Below, piece by piece: positions 22,813 through 34,397 of a stretch of DNA of 64,000 nucleotides; positions within the stretch are counted from its first letter, which is position 1; every line of letters starts with the position of its first letter. A program made the translations under genes and the position numbers. Source of the DNA: Piezodorus guildinii (lineage: Eukaryota; Arthropoda; Insecta; Hemiptera; Pentatomidae); NCBI GenBank assembly GCA_023052935.1, contig CM041297.1, positions 52,557,917-52,621,916 of the forward strand, written 5' to 3'. Below the pieces are notes generated by a model that was not told the DNA's origin, searched no databases, and saw nothing but the letters and a program-made list of their open reading frames with translations.

Positions 22813-22968
22813 GCTTAAAGTTATAGAAATGTAGGGTAATTACATGGGAGCCACCTTACAATTCCTGTTGTAGTTTTCCTTAACAATTACCAGGAAGACG
22901 AATACCCTAGGCGGTCCCCAGGCCGGAGTTAGCCTTTGAGAAGTTATTCCAAAGACGAGGAGTGGAAG

Positions 22969-22993
22969 CAATTAGTTATCCGTCTTCTAATTG
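22969..22993. promoter_or_regulatory. Paired homeodomain-like sites
   Basis: CAATTAG (22969-22975) and CTAATTG (22987-22993) form a perfect 7-bp inverted repeat spaced by 11 bp, in a GC-richer unique island. TAATTG/CAATTA is a classical Antp/En-class core. Functional role is inference only. Confidence 0.3.
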
Positions 22994-23217
22994 AAGGGAT
23001 TGTTAAAGATCAATAACACCCGATCCGCTGGTTCCTCTGGGAGCTCTGTTCCTTATATACGTCCATTGGGTCTATGCAACCTAACGGTATCTGCATAATA
23101 CATTTTAAATAATTCAAACGAGTAAAACATAAAAGATAAATTCACCAGGGAGGAAATGAATCTGTAATACGAGTCACATAGCTTCAATCTTTTCTTCCTA
23201 CTAGTCATAATTTTTTT

Positions 23218-23270
23218 ACTTTCACTTGCTATATATAGTAAGGAAAAGTATTGCGATCGTGAACATTTTT
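23218..23270 (+). repeat. R1 repeat copy (e), 5' end fragment
   Basis: TTTACTTTCACTTGC, then TATATAGTAAGG and TATTGCGATCGTGAAC, the first ~50 bp of R1 only. Confidence 0.75.
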
Positions 23271-24695
23271 TCTTCTATTGTTACTAGCTGTTTATAATGA
23301 TGGAACTTATACTGATGGATTTGCTTTGATTATTTAATTTAGTATTGATTTATGTTTAAATATATGCGGTTATAGAATAAGATATAAAGATAATTCATTT
23401 TTTGTACAAAGAAGAAATTATTCTTCAATTATTTTTTAACTATGCTTTTTAAAGGTGAAAATGCAGAAAGTGAGCGTTCAAAAATGTTAAAACTGAAATA
23501 CTGATTATCATCAAATAAGAAAACATTTTCTCAAATAAGTTAACCTTAGATTACTTTGATTTTTTTTTTTTTTTTTTTTTTGAGCTTCTGGATGCACAAT
23601 AAGTGTTTCATCTGTTCTTCACGTTTTAAAAAAATATGCGAAAAGAAAAACATGGCACAAGAAGTCCAGAAAAAGCCTTTCAGCAGGCAAGACAATAAGA
23701 GCATACCTGAATGTTTGCGACATTTTTTAAAATGTAAGTTGATGAATTTAAATGTTCACAGATGAGCCCTATACTAAAATACATGGTTCCAATGGAATAA
23801 TTATGGTTTGGAGGAAACCAGATAAAGAGGTTGCATGTACCAGTTAAACACATTGAACGGTCAGAGATGGTTAGGCCTCTTTTTCTTTTAAAAAAGTTGG
23901 ATTCTTGCACATAATTATTGATAGATTAGTGTAATATTTTAGTATGAAAAGCCAAAATTAAAGGTAGAAGAAAAAATACGAACAAATTAAATTCTCAACA
24001 TAAGCGCGACCGTGACTCTAAAAGTTCTTTAAATCGCTTTTCCATTATTTCGTTTAAATTAAATTAATTATTTTTGGGTCCAATTAAAAAGTCAAATCAA
24101 GAAATACAAATAAAAATATCCTCAAGGAACAATAAGTGCTTGAGTGAAACAATATTTTGCAACAAATAGTTTATTAATTATTAGGAACAATACCTTATAT
24201 GCTAAAATGTATAATTATGCAAAAAGGTTTACCTAATGGATGTGTATATATGATTTTAGAAAAAAAAAACTATTGAGTAATACTACAATCTATCCTAATA
24301 AGGACATTTTTAATAGTGGTCAAGTACTACATTCATAAAATATTTAGAAAACAATAAATTTACAAAATAATAATACATATATACAAAAAAAATGTACAAA
24401 AGTCACTCATACCTAATATATATGATTAATGAATTAATATAAATAAAAAAAACACGTATTTACGAATACTTTTGACCCTCCTTTATCTTCGTAAATGAAC
24501 GCCCAAAACGTTAAAAATAAAATGATTTTTGTCGTAATTTTTGGGTTTGGCTATTGTATACCTTCCTCCTAACAATATAAAGTTGGTAACAACTCTTTAA
24601 AATGAGGAGAAATAAGTCAAAAGCAAGTGAATTAGAGAATGATAGTGAATTCCGAATACTTTTGACACTCACTGTTTATCCACTGCTCCAAACAA

Positions 24696-24705
24696 TATAT
24701 ATATA

Positions 24706-24742
<37 letters not shown>
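24696..24742. repeat. (TA)n microsatellite interrupted by SINE-A
   Basis: TA repeats here and again at 25050-25069 flank the SINE at 24743-25049, so the SINE appears to have landed in one (TA)n array. Confidence 0.85.
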
Positions 24743-24744
<2 letters not shown>

Positions 24745-25049
24745 CTGTACCACTACAACCCATGAAGGGTCTTGGGCTCAGTACACATAGAGATTCGTAC
24801 TGTTTCTAGGCCAACGGCAGTGCAATGAGGTGATTAGGCCTTGATCACGCTCAGCCGCCAGGTTTTTCCCTAATTAATTTGGGTACCCACTTTATAGAGG
24901 CTGGGTCTGCCCCAGGAGGGTCTCCATACCCTAGGGTCGCCCCCCGACCGAATTAACAGAATAAATAATATTCTGCCACAGCCGGGATGCGAACCCAGGA
25001 CCTGGAGCACAGCAGACTAGCGCTCTATCCACTAGACCACGCCGCTCCC
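24743..25049 (-). mobile_element. SINE-A, well-preserved full-length copy
   Basis: Minus strand: GGGAGCGGCGTGGTCTAGTG head, B box GGTTCGCATCCCGG, central CAGAATATTATTTATTCTG and AAAGTGGGTACCC, AAACCTGGCGGCTGAGCGTG, end CATGGGTTGTAGTGGTACAG. One of the least mutated copies; (TA)n on both sides. Confidence 0.92.
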
Positions 25050-25069
25050 ATATATATATATATATATAC

Positions 25070-26370
25070 ATATATATAAGTTACATTATTGTTATTTCAA
25101 TAATAACACTGATTTATTTCCCCCTAATAAATCATATTTCACTTTATTTTTGTATAATCAATTTAAGAACGAAGATTCATCATTAGGGAAGATACTCCAT
25201 CTGTACATCTCCACCAAAGCAGTTCACAAATTACAATATTAATGAACTTGAGGAACAAAGCTTCCATCACCATGGACTAATTTCTCCTCCGACGCGTCAG
25301 CTTTGAAAAATAGTCTTGAGATGGGATCTGGAAAAGACTAAGATAGTCGCCGCTTTATAGACCCCTTATCGTCGCTGTGTGTTTATGCGATACTCGAACC
25401 TGAACAATAGGTCGTTATCATGCGCTGCATTCCTTCTTCCAGTTCATGCTGGTATCAATTATATGTTCACAGCCCACTTGCTCTACATCTAGATTCAGAG
25501 TACCAACCTGTCCGTGGCTGTCCTTGGTTTCCTCAGGCGATTGCATTCTCAAACGGTGGATTTTATTACGTAAAATCTTGTTCTAGACCATCTAAATACA
25601 TTTGGTTCAAGAACATTTAAAATGGTCAATCAATAGTGAAAGTATAAAAACCTACAAATCATATTTTATGGATCGATATGTTCCCCAAACACCTTCTACC
25701 TAAAGAGCCTTACAAAGAATTTTGGCAACTAATTTATCTTATTCCGTTCTTCTTAACTAGTTTTAGAGAGAGTGTAATCAATCTTAAATTTGTGTCTAGG
25801 AAGTACTAGAAATTCTTTTAATATATAATAAATTGAAGAATTTATGTCAAGAAGTTATTAAAGCCTAGCTTTATAGTAGATAAAGAAAGGTTGGGAGACG
25901 AATAAGTTTTTCTCGTTAAACTATCGACTACTCCATGTTCACAACCAACCATCAAACTTTCTAAAATAAATATTATTTTGAACTTCTGATAAACAGGGAT
26001 GTTATTACATATTCTTTAAATAAGAGATGTATCGAAACCTGAATAGTAATTCAACCAACAGCCCATTTTACCAAAGCATAGTTAACCCTTATAAAGTGGG
26101 TATCCTATCTTTGAACGGTATAAGAGACGGGTACGGCGTGAATGATCTCGCCTTATGACTTTTATAAATCATTGGACTATAAAATAACTCACCAAGAGCC
26201 ATTTATTTTCAAATAATTAAAATAATATCACATCGATTAAATTGTGTGAATGGTTTTCGATGGTTAAAGAAAGGGTCTTAAACAAACAAATAAAAATGAA
26301 GAAAATCTATACCTAAAATTATTGGATAGAATTAAGAAGTAATGGATTTTTTTTTGTTTTTGTTTTTGCC
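25070..26370. other. Intergenic DNA with GC-richer island
   Basis: About 25250-25600 is GC-richer and unique; open frames there show no domain. Otherwise AT-rich. Confidence 0.45.
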
Positions 26371-26627
26371 ATGACCTGTTCACCGGGTGGGGGGTTCGAA
26401 CTCCGGCTGAAGAATAATTATTTATTACGTTATTTCATTCGTGGAATAACCCGGGGTATGGAGACGCTCCCTAGGCACACCCATCCTCTATAAAGTTGAT
26501 ACCAAAAATGGAAAGCGGATGACATGGCGGCTGAGGTTGATGAAGATATAATCACCTAATTTGCGAAATAGTTGGCTTCTTTATATGTAATGAACCCAAG
26601 AGCCTGAAAGGGTTGTGGAGGAACATG
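26371..26627 (+). mobile_element. SINE-A, copy missing most of the head
   Basis: Starts inside the tRNA-like head just before the B box (GGTTCGAACTCCGG), then ATTATTTATTACGTTA, GGGTATGGAGACGC, CATCCTCTATAAAGTTG and the end AAGGGTTGTGGAGGAACATG. Diverged. Confidence 0.8.
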
Positions 26628-26799
26628 TTATACAAGTGTGCAAAGAAGTACTGCAAAAGTAATGAACGAAATTACCGTATTTAGTAATTCTTATTCTCAT
26701 CATATTTTCTTACAATTACCATGTAAAATTATTTTGCTCTTATGATTGTTACATGCTGCCGTATAGTAATTATATGTCCTAATACCATCGAATAATGAA

Positions 26800-27664
26800 A
26801 TTACGTTAGGGAATACAAACAAGCGGTTTTGAGTAGTCTGGTAGTTTGCAATAAAAGGAGGTATATCTAATTTTGGCTAAGCCTGCAACTGATGGAATAT
26901 TTAGATCCTTATAGACAGTTTTGTTAGTCACAAAGTAAGAAGCATTGAGGATTTTTCGTAGGATTTTGGATGATAATGATTGGATGCGGGAGAAGTTTGA
27001 TATTTTTGTGAGCCCGCAAAGCTCAATGCCATAGGTCCAAATATGTCTAACAGTGGTTATATAAATGATTTGTTTGTATTGTACAGGGAGTTTCGATTAT
27101 TGTCGAGTAAGTGTTGTATTAATTAGCATCTACGGAAATTTCCTATCCTTTCAGTCTAGTATAACAAGTAAGACGCTTGTCAAGAGATTCCAAAGTAACG
27201 GATCTGTTAAACAGGGATTAGTGGAATGTTCATAAAGGACAAAGTGTGTCACACAGTCGAAGGGTAAAGGTCATTAGTTGGGATTTATTTAAATTTTACA
27301 TTTATATCACCATTCCTAAATTGTTTCGATGTGAGTCTGAAGTGTTTGTGTTATAACTATAAGGTCATTATTTACCGATAACAAACTTTTTTCAAGTGAG
27401 AACAGTGCTAGGATGGGCAGGGATAACAGCTGTTTGAATAGAATAAAGGATTGGGTCTAAGATGCTACCTTGATCTGAGGTCTGAGAAAAAATGGATGAG
27501 TATGGAAGGTTATGGTTTAATTTGAATGTTCTATCTGTGAGGTAAGAATGAATAATCAAAAAGGATGCAGTAGAGAGCAATTCACGAATTATGTATAGCA
27601 GTCCTGGGTGCCAAACTCTTTTAAAAAAAATCAGCATTATATCCAGAACAACTCCACATATCAC
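26800..27664 (-). pseudogene. Decayed Jockey-type LINE, RT half of ORF2
   Basis: Minus-strand reading has KRVWHPGLLYIIRELL and HSYLTDRTFKLN, a damaged PQGSILDPILYSI motif (27392-27664), and later, after a degenerate stretch, IWTYGIELCGLTKISNFSRI and SKILRKILNASYF near 26930-27050. These match Jockey-2 ORF2 in the same order. The YADD region is lost. Heavily mutated, 5'-truncated. Confidence 0.8.
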
Positions 27665-29005
27665 AAGTTCAATAATTCTCTAAAAGAATAACACTTACCT
27701 GATTTAAAACAGATACAAATTGACTAATACAGACCAAAACTTGTGATGAACGACGTTTTTACTTTTTATCACAAAATAAACAAAACTCAAGAGCGCATCA
27801 CTCGGTCATCCGATTTGAGATATATTTCAATTGCCCAACTTGCCCCTATGCTCAACTAGCCACGCTCTACCCTACTTGTATTATAGCCAGTACTACCTTT
27901 TTTGTAGACACAGATCAAAGCCGCGGGATATATCTATCATATTCTATAATCCTAAAATCCTAAGCGTGTTGGATACATTTTAGTATATTTTCCTTTAATG
28001 TATATAAATCGTAGTGTTTTTCGACCAGTTATAGAATGAAACCTAACTTATAAATAATATACAGTAATTATTTATAACTTCCTTTTCTATACCTAAGGGT
28101 GTCACCCATAAACTTAGAAAGGACTGACCAAGTACCGACAAAGAACACATACCTGTACTTAGTACACAGTACCCAACACCGGGAAGCACTTGCTTTGTGG
28201 TACCCATGCCCCGGCTCCTTATCCCCTCTACAATCCCTTGCTATATATACCCTTTGATCCTTAAAATTCATCACTCTAGTTGTAACATTTACTTGTGTCA
28301 CACTCATAAAAGGAGACCTCGGAATGTATACTTGTAGTCACCCAAACTCCTCAGCACAGTGTATTGTAGTCAGAATATGAACATAATAGTTATCATAATA
28401 AAAGCAATATTTTAATATCTTCACTGTGTGTGATTCATTAACTGACCGATTTCGAATTCTTAGTCCTGTATCTAGAAAACCGCTACCACTACATTCGTTT
28501 ATGTTTTCTTTTTTTATCCATTGTAAAATAAATAATTATAAGGCTATGCTAAAAACTAAAAGCAACTACTTGCTAAAAACAGGTCAGAAAAAATTAAACT
28601 ATTGGTGTTCTTTCTTGGCCTGAGAACTAGCGTGCCATTTTAGAGCTTGTATTATGCTAAATTCTGCATAATGGGACCGCAGTGGGAAATGTACCATTTC
28701 ATTATTAAAGATATACATAAAAAACCCATTGCCTTTTACATGTTAAAATTAACTCGCGGGCTACAAATTAGCTATCGTGACTACCCTGATTACAAAAGCC
28801 ATTTTATTGTGGGTATTGGCGACACTGTTTTTTTTTTTTTGTCCTCTATTTTTAGTATTTTTTATTCAATTTTTAATGTTAAAGCCTTCAAATTGGTTGT
28901 AATGGAATAATTTTACACTCAATCATTTCGAATTTAATTGAAAGGTTAATGATTCAGCTGGCAATTTCACTTAACAAAATATCGCAACTAACTCACTAGA
29001 GATTA
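27665..29005. other. Intergenic DNA
   Basis: No gene recognised. 28090-28290 has a GC-richer stretch with CTATATATACC near 28241 that recalls an LTR or promoter, but I found no terminal duplication. 28640-28910 holds an 87-codon open frame of unknown nature. Confidence 0.4.
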
Positions 29006-29353
29006 TTACTTTCATTTACATAGTAAGGGAAAGTATTGCGATTGCGAAATATTTTGAATTACTTTTTAACGAAAATACGCGTCTTAAAGCCCTTAAGTCT
29101 AAAAAAAAGATACGAGTGTGTGTGGTAAGTCGAGCACGAAAACGAATAGTCGTATTAAACTGATTTCCATATTTAAGACAACTATACACCAGAGTTATTA
29201 TATCAACTTTTTCATCAAGTTCGGGGAACCAGACGAGCCACTTTATATCATGCATTTACGATTTTCTCAGATATATTGATTAAACTTGCAATAATGATGT
29301 AAAATTTAATGGGCTTTAATATCATATATTTTTAATTTTGATTAAAATAGTGT
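29006..29353 (+). repeat. R1 repeat copy (f), 5' third
   Basis: TTACTTTCATTTAC, then AGTAAGGGAAAGTATTGCGA and the downstream R1 blocks to AATGGGCTTTAATATCAT, where similarity stops. Confidence 0.8.
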
Positions 29354-29896
29354 GAAGAAAAAATAAAAAAAACACAATTTATATTTATACACAAACCCAC
29401 ACATATATTTATACAAATATAATATTGTAAGGGATGCTTCATCCGGCAGCGGATGTATATATATTCAATAATATTGTATATTGTAAATAATTAACGCCAT
29501 TGTAGATATTTTTGTCCGTGTTATTGATTTATGAGAATTAACAAACCTTTCAAGGCAATATGGCCTAGGGCAGATACACTAGTCTGGTAGAATAACTCTC
29601 ACCATCAATTGTTGAGATGGTGGATAGAGTCAGCTCAGCTTTTCAGATCATCAACCTGCTTCTACCAGGTCAGAATATCACTGTCTTTGTATCACAATGT
29701 GGTCTATCTTTACTTCACATCCTTCATCTATCTATATTCCTTCATATCCTCCTCATAGGATGGGGTGCATGGCTTCTACCCATATGCACCTATGAGGAGT
29801 CCTATCCACTGCTGTTGTGCTTCTACCACACAGGGCATTTCTGTCCTAACCAGTCCTCTCTGCCAATTGGTAAGGTTCGTTCCCTACCTGGCATAG
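29354..29896. other. Intergenic DNA with hairpin-forming inverted repeats
   Basis: The segment 29596-29890 is GC-richer than its flanks and holds at least two inverted repeats (separate entry). A 121-codon open frame across it runs into SINE-B and is not a credible gene. Confidence 0.5.
29600..29799. repeat. Two local inverted repeats (hairpins)
   Basis: CACCATC (29600-29606) pairs with GATGGTG (29616-29622). Further on CTCCTCATA...GGTGCAT (29749-29770) pairs with ATGCACCTATGAGGAG (29784-29799), a 16-bp stem with a 6-nt bulge and ~13-nt loop. Confidence 0.6.
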
Positions 29897-30176
29897 TAAC
29901 TTGTAGCTGGGTGGCTAGCATAACAGCCTCCTATGCCAAAGGTCACGGGTTCAAACCCGCAGCTGGTCCTAGGATTTTTTAATATGAGTAAAAAATCCTT
30001 AGTTATGGCGTCCTTCGGATGAGACGTTAAAAGGTTGTCCCGAGCCTGTGCGATGTCAGGTACTCGTTAAAAATTCTTATCCTAATAAAACCTCGATAGG
30101 CAAAATTTAGGACTCCCACTGTAGCATTGTCCGATTAGCCATGGTAGCATAAAGTGACCTTAAATAAAAAAATAAA
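29897..30176 (+). mobile_element. SINE-B, well-preserved full-length copy
   Basis: Head TTGTAGCTGGGTGGCTAGCA, B box GGGTTCAAACCCGC, GGTCCTAGGATTTTTTAATA, CGTCCTTCGGATGAGACG, CGATAGGCAAAATTTAGGAC, end AGCATAAAGTGACCTTAAAT with (AAAAT) tail. Good reference for the family. Confidence 0.92.
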
Positions 30177-31172
30177 CAAGCGTGCTTCCAACATGGTGAG
30201 CACCAACTTCATCTTATTGTCTTCCATGCATAAACACGGCCTTCTGAGACCCTTTCTTGTCCATAGTAATAAACATAACTCGAAAATATATAAGCAATTT
30301 AGGGCTAATAAATTATTTTGATAATTATTATTCTTTCAATACTATACTGAATAATATTGTTTGTTTCTTTTTTTATGCTTGAAGGCGTAAAACTCCGAAG
30401 TCATCATCGCCTATAAATTCACTTAAATTGAATAAATTGGGGAAGGAGGAGTTCTTTTTTAACATAAATAAATAATGATTTTTTCTTATTTCCTTTATTG
30501 TTGAAAAACTCTCAAATAAGAAAACAATGTTGCAAAAACAAATTAGTGCAACAGTACAGGACTTATCCGAACTTACACTACCTTTGCGGCATTTCAAGTT
30601 CTAAAATAAATAAATAAATGAGATAATGATAAGAAAATTACTAATTATATTAATAAACGAATAATATTGCTGTCCCTTGGTAAATAAGCTTTGTAGGAAT
30701 ATAGAGAAGAACGAGTGAGAAATCAATAGCAATTAATTATAATTTTATTTATTAATTTATAAATATGTTACATTCTCAATTGGCTTGGAAAAGAAGAAAA
30801 AAGTAAATGAAAAAAAAATGTATTAAAAAATATACAAATACAAAAAAGGTATGATGCAAATCTTTATTTATAACATATAAAGATAAAAATAGAATAATTA
30901 AGCCCCTTGATGAAACATAAGTACCAACAGGATGAAGGAAGATTCAAACTGTAATTTAGATGTAGAAAATATAATCATACATCTTCCCAAAACCTTACGG
31001 ACATAATTAAAAGGAAAAATATACAACTTTCTTAAAATGTGGAAAAATATATATTATGATTAAATCATACTGACAACTGATAGTATGTTGGATTAATTGA
31101 GATGGTAAACAAATAAATAAATAATAAAAAAGGGACATAGAAATCCTTATGTTTTTTTTTTTCAATATTTTA
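30177..31172. other. AT-rich intergenic DNA
   Basis: No gene or repeat recognised. Confidence 0.5.
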
Positions 31173-31177
31173 CTTTA

Positions 31178-31235
<58 letters not shown>

Positions 31236-31718
31236 TATATTACAATTTGTTTCTATATGAACATTAGTAATAGTGATATATGATCCCATTCACACAATAT
31301 ATACAATGATAAAGTCAAACAAATAAAATATAATATATATACAAAATAAGAAAACAAACAACAACCTATAACTGAGATAAATACAAATAAATGATATATA
31401 TAGAATTAAATAATAATAAATATAAAAACAAAACAAAACATTAACCTATAATTGAGATAAATAAAAGTTTGCAGATAAACAAGCATCATTCAAACAAACA
31501 TAAATATATACAAAATATACAAGTGCTATAGAGGGACCCCAGACTGGGCTTTTCCCCCCACTTGTGGAGGAAAAAGCGGAATCCAAAAGATCCTAGACCC
31601 TCGCTCTCAGCCGCGTCACTGGTGTGAATCAGTGGAGGCCGAACTAGGGCGTAATAGCCACAAACATACATTACATGAGTGGAGGATCTGACCAGTGTCA
31701 GAACTCCAATTTAAACGT

Positions 31719-34397
31719 TTACAATACGTCTCGCGGCCACTGCCGTTTCAATCTTCGAGGAGGATTGTAGGGATGGGTGGTACTGGATAGGGATTGTGCT
31801 AGAGGGTTAGGATGATGACTAAGGTTCTGATGAAATTTGGAAAATTTGGATGGTACCAGGTCTAAAATAAATGGAATTTTAAGGTCGTGGTGTAGGGTAG
31901 AGTTGGTAACGTAATAAGGAGCATTAACTATTGTTCGGAGAACTTTGGATTGGAAGGATTGGATGCGTTTGATGTTAGAATGTTTAGCTGTCCCCCACAG
32001 TTCAAGTCCGTAGGTCCATATTGGTTTCAGTACTGTCTTGTATATTAGTAATTTGTTGTCAACTGTAAGATGAGATTTTCTATTTAGTAGTCTGTATAAC
32101 TGGCCGAATCTGCGGTTAAGTTCTTTTCTTTTAAGTCTTGTGTGTGGGTTCCACGTCAGTCTTTTGTCTAGTAAAAAGCCAAGATACCGGACTGTGTCAG
32201 AGGAAGGAAGCGGTAGGGAATTTAAATAAACCGTTGGACAGGATTTGCGTCGAAGAGTGAATGTGACGTGTGAGCACTTGTTTTCGTTCACCTTAATACG
32301 CCAAGCGTTACACCAGTCTTCGACAAGGGAAAGGTGATTTTGTAAATTAATCGATGCTACTTCAGGATCGGAATTGGATGACAAAATGGCGGTATCATCA
32401 GCAAATGTTGCCAGAAAGGTATCGGGATCGGTAGGGATATCGGCGGTGTAGAGGATGTAGAGGACGGGTCCCAAGACGCTGCCTTGAGGAACACCAGCCT
32501 CAACAATATAATGTTTGGAAAATTCTGAGCCACAGCGAACTCGGAAGGAGCGGTTTGATAGATAGGATCGGAGGACTAGGTATAAGGATTGGGGTAAATG
32601 GGTTTTGAGCTTAAAGAGCAATCCCGGGTGCCACACCCGGTCGAAAGCTTGAGATATGTCCAGAAAGGCACCCGAACAATACTCCTTGCACTCAAGGGCA
32701 GAGGAAATGTGGTCCACAACTCGGAGTCCTTGCTGAACCGTGGAATGTTGAGGACGAAATCCGAACTGATGTGAAGGAAAATTTTGAAATTTGGCTAGGA
32801 TTCGTTTTAGTAGGAGCTTTTCGAAAATTTTTGAGAGGATCGGAAGTAGGCTGATAGGTCTGTAAGATGACGTGTTGTTAGAAGGTTTGCCTGGTTTTAG
32901 GAAAAGGATGATAGTTGAATGTTTCCATAAGAGAGGAAAATAGGTAGTGCGTAGGATACAGTTATAGAGATATGTAAGGAATGTAATGGCTTTAGGTGGA
33001 AGTTGTCTTAAGATTTGAGGAGTAAGGAGATCGTATCCAGGGGATTTACGGAGAGGAAGCTTTTTAAGAAGATATCTGACCTCAGAGGGATTAACTGCTT
33101 TAGGTGGTAAGGAAAGCGGTATTGGTGATATAAGGAACTCTTCAACTGCCGCCGTATGGGTAGGATTAAGCTCTGGATGAGGAGTAAAAACTTTGGAAAG
33201 GTGCTGTGCGAATTCCTCGGCCTTATCCTTGTCAGAAGCAGCCCAGAAACTATCACAGCGCCGGAGAGGATGGGAAATGGTGTGGGATTTTAGGATTCTC
33301 TTCGTGACATTCCAAAGGGAATTGTCACGAGTCGAGAGAGAGGAGAGGTAGGTATTGTAGGATTGGGAACGGAAGATCGCCAACTCCCGCTTTAATTTTC
33401 TACAAAAAAAGTTATAGGAGCGGCGATCCTCTGGGTGGCGGGTGCGTTGCCATAATGTTCTGGCTCGGCGTTTGCTGTTGATGAGGTCTGTCAGGTGTTG
33501 TGGTAAATGGCTTTTATAAGGAGTTATTTGGGAGTACTTGGGAGAGGAGGCAGTCCAGGCAGCTTGTTGAATAGCGGTTGTAAAGGAATATACGGCGTCG
33601 TCAAGGTCATTTGGGGTTTTGAGAATCACTCTGAGGTCAATATCATTAGTGAGGATTTCGCGGAAGAGGTTCCAGTTGACAGGGCCTCTAATGAATGACG
33701 GTGGGATAGGTTTAGGAATAGGTGTTATGGATACATTTAGAATCAATGGACTATGATCAGAGGATAGTTCATCAAGGCGAGCTATGGAAAAATTAAGAGA
33801 GCCTAATCCGCTGTGGATGAAGAAGTCGAGGATGTCAGGATTACGGTTAGGATCTGTTGGCCAGTAGGTAGGAGAATCGGGAGGTAGGAGATGAAAGCGT
33901 CGGGAGTTGAGTGCAGATTGCAATGTCCGTCCACGAGAATTGGTGGTTCTAGAACCCCACTGTTGATTCTTGGCATTTAAGTCTGCACCCAAAATGAAGT
34001 GATTACCCAAGTAGTTGAGAAACGATTCAAATTGGGCAGAGGAAATGGGATGTTTAGGAGGGCAGTATGCTGATGCGATGATAAGCGGAAAGGAAAATGT
34101 TTTGATAACAATGGAAGTTGCTTGTAGGTAATCGTGGGCGGGAAGTGGGTGTAAGTGATGGGAGAGGGATCGGCGGACTATGACAGCAGTACCGGCATGG
34201 GCTTTGCCGTCTGGATGGTCTGTCCGGTATGTCGTGTATCCTGGTATTTTAAAGCACTGTTTAGTGGTTAGTCTAGTTTCAGTAATGAGTGCAACATCAA
34301 TGTTTTTGTCTTGCAGTACGGCTGTAAGTTCGTCAGTGTGAGTTCTAACACCATTCGCATTCCAAAGGAGAATGGATAAGGAATTAGGTGTAGTCAT
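31719..34397 (-). CDS. Jockey-2 ORF2, endonuclease-reverse transcriptase
   Basis: Intact 892-residue protein. APE-type endonuclease: ILLWNANGV (Asn13), ITETRL (Glu40), GADLNAKNQQWGS, SDHSPLIL. Reverse transcriptase: SSYRPISLLPILSKIFEKLL, HQFGFRPQHSTVQQ, AFLDISQAFDRVWHPGLLF, GVPQGSVLGPVLYILY, FADD (Asp667, Asp668; Phe replaces the usual Tyr, as in some Jockey RTs). It then ends at RRLKRQWPRDVL without RNase H. ATG 34397-34395 follows the ORF1 stop without a gap (TAA-ATG), pointing to termination-reinitiation for translation. All catalytic residues I can check are present. Confidence 0.95.
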   Translation of the reverse strand: MTTPNSLSILLWNANGVRTHTDELTAVLQDKNIDVALITETRLTTKQCFKIPGYTTYRTDHPDGKAHAGTAVIVRRSLSHHLHPLPAHDYLQATSIVIKTFSFPLIIASAYCPPKHPISSAQFESFLNYLGNHFILGADLNAKNQQWGSRTTNSRGRTLQSALNSRRFHLLPPDSPTYWPTDPNRNPDILDFFIHSGLGSLNFSIARLDELSSDHSPLILNVSITPIPKPIPPSFIRGPVNWNLFREILTNDIDLRVILKTPNDLDDAVYSFTTAIQQAAWTASSPKYSQITPYKSHLPQHLTDLINSKRRARTLWQRTRHPEDRRSYNFFCRKLKRELAIFRSQSYNTYLSSLSTRDNSLWNVTKRILKSHTISHPLRRCDSFWAASDKDKAEEFAQHLSKVFTPHPELNPTHTAAVEEFLISPIPLSLPPKAVNPSEVRYLLKKLPLRKSPGYDLLTPQILRQLPPKAITFLTYLYNCILRTTYFPLLWKHSTIILFLKPGKPSNNTSSYRPISLLPILSKIFEKLLLKRILAKFQNFPSHQFGFRPQHSTVQQGLRVVDHISSALECKEYCSGAFLDISQAFDRVWHPGLLFKLKTHLPQSLYLVLRSYLSNRSFRVRCGSEFSKHYIVEAGVPQGSVLGPVLYILYTADIPTDPDTFLATFADDTAILSSNSDPEVASINLQNHLSLVEDWCNAWRIKVNENKCSHVTFTLRRKSCPTVYLNSLPLPSSDTVRYLGFLLDKRLTWNPHTRLKRKELNRRFGQLYRLLNRKSHLTVDNKLLIYKTVLKPIWTYGLELWGTAKHSNIKRIQSFQSKVLRTIVNAPYYVTNSTLHHDLKIPFILDLVPSKFSKFHQNLSHHPNPLAQSLSSTTHPYNPPRRLKRQWPRDVL

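Larger units (their letters stand above)
22816..24695. other. Intergenic DNA with a GC-richer island
   Basis: About 22850-23090 is GC-richer and unique, with a homeodomain-like palindrome (separate entry). A small R1 fragment lies at 23218-23270 and a T19 run near 23562. The rest is AT-rich without features. Confidence 0.45.

Noticed and set aside
28090..28290. Possible solo LTR with TATATATAC and TGT...ACA-like ends
   Set aside because: No flanking target duplication, no primer-binding or coding sequence nearby, and no second copy in the window.
29617..29982. 121-codon open frame
   Set aside because: It spans a hairpin segment and then runs into the SINE-B head, so it is not a conserved coding unit.
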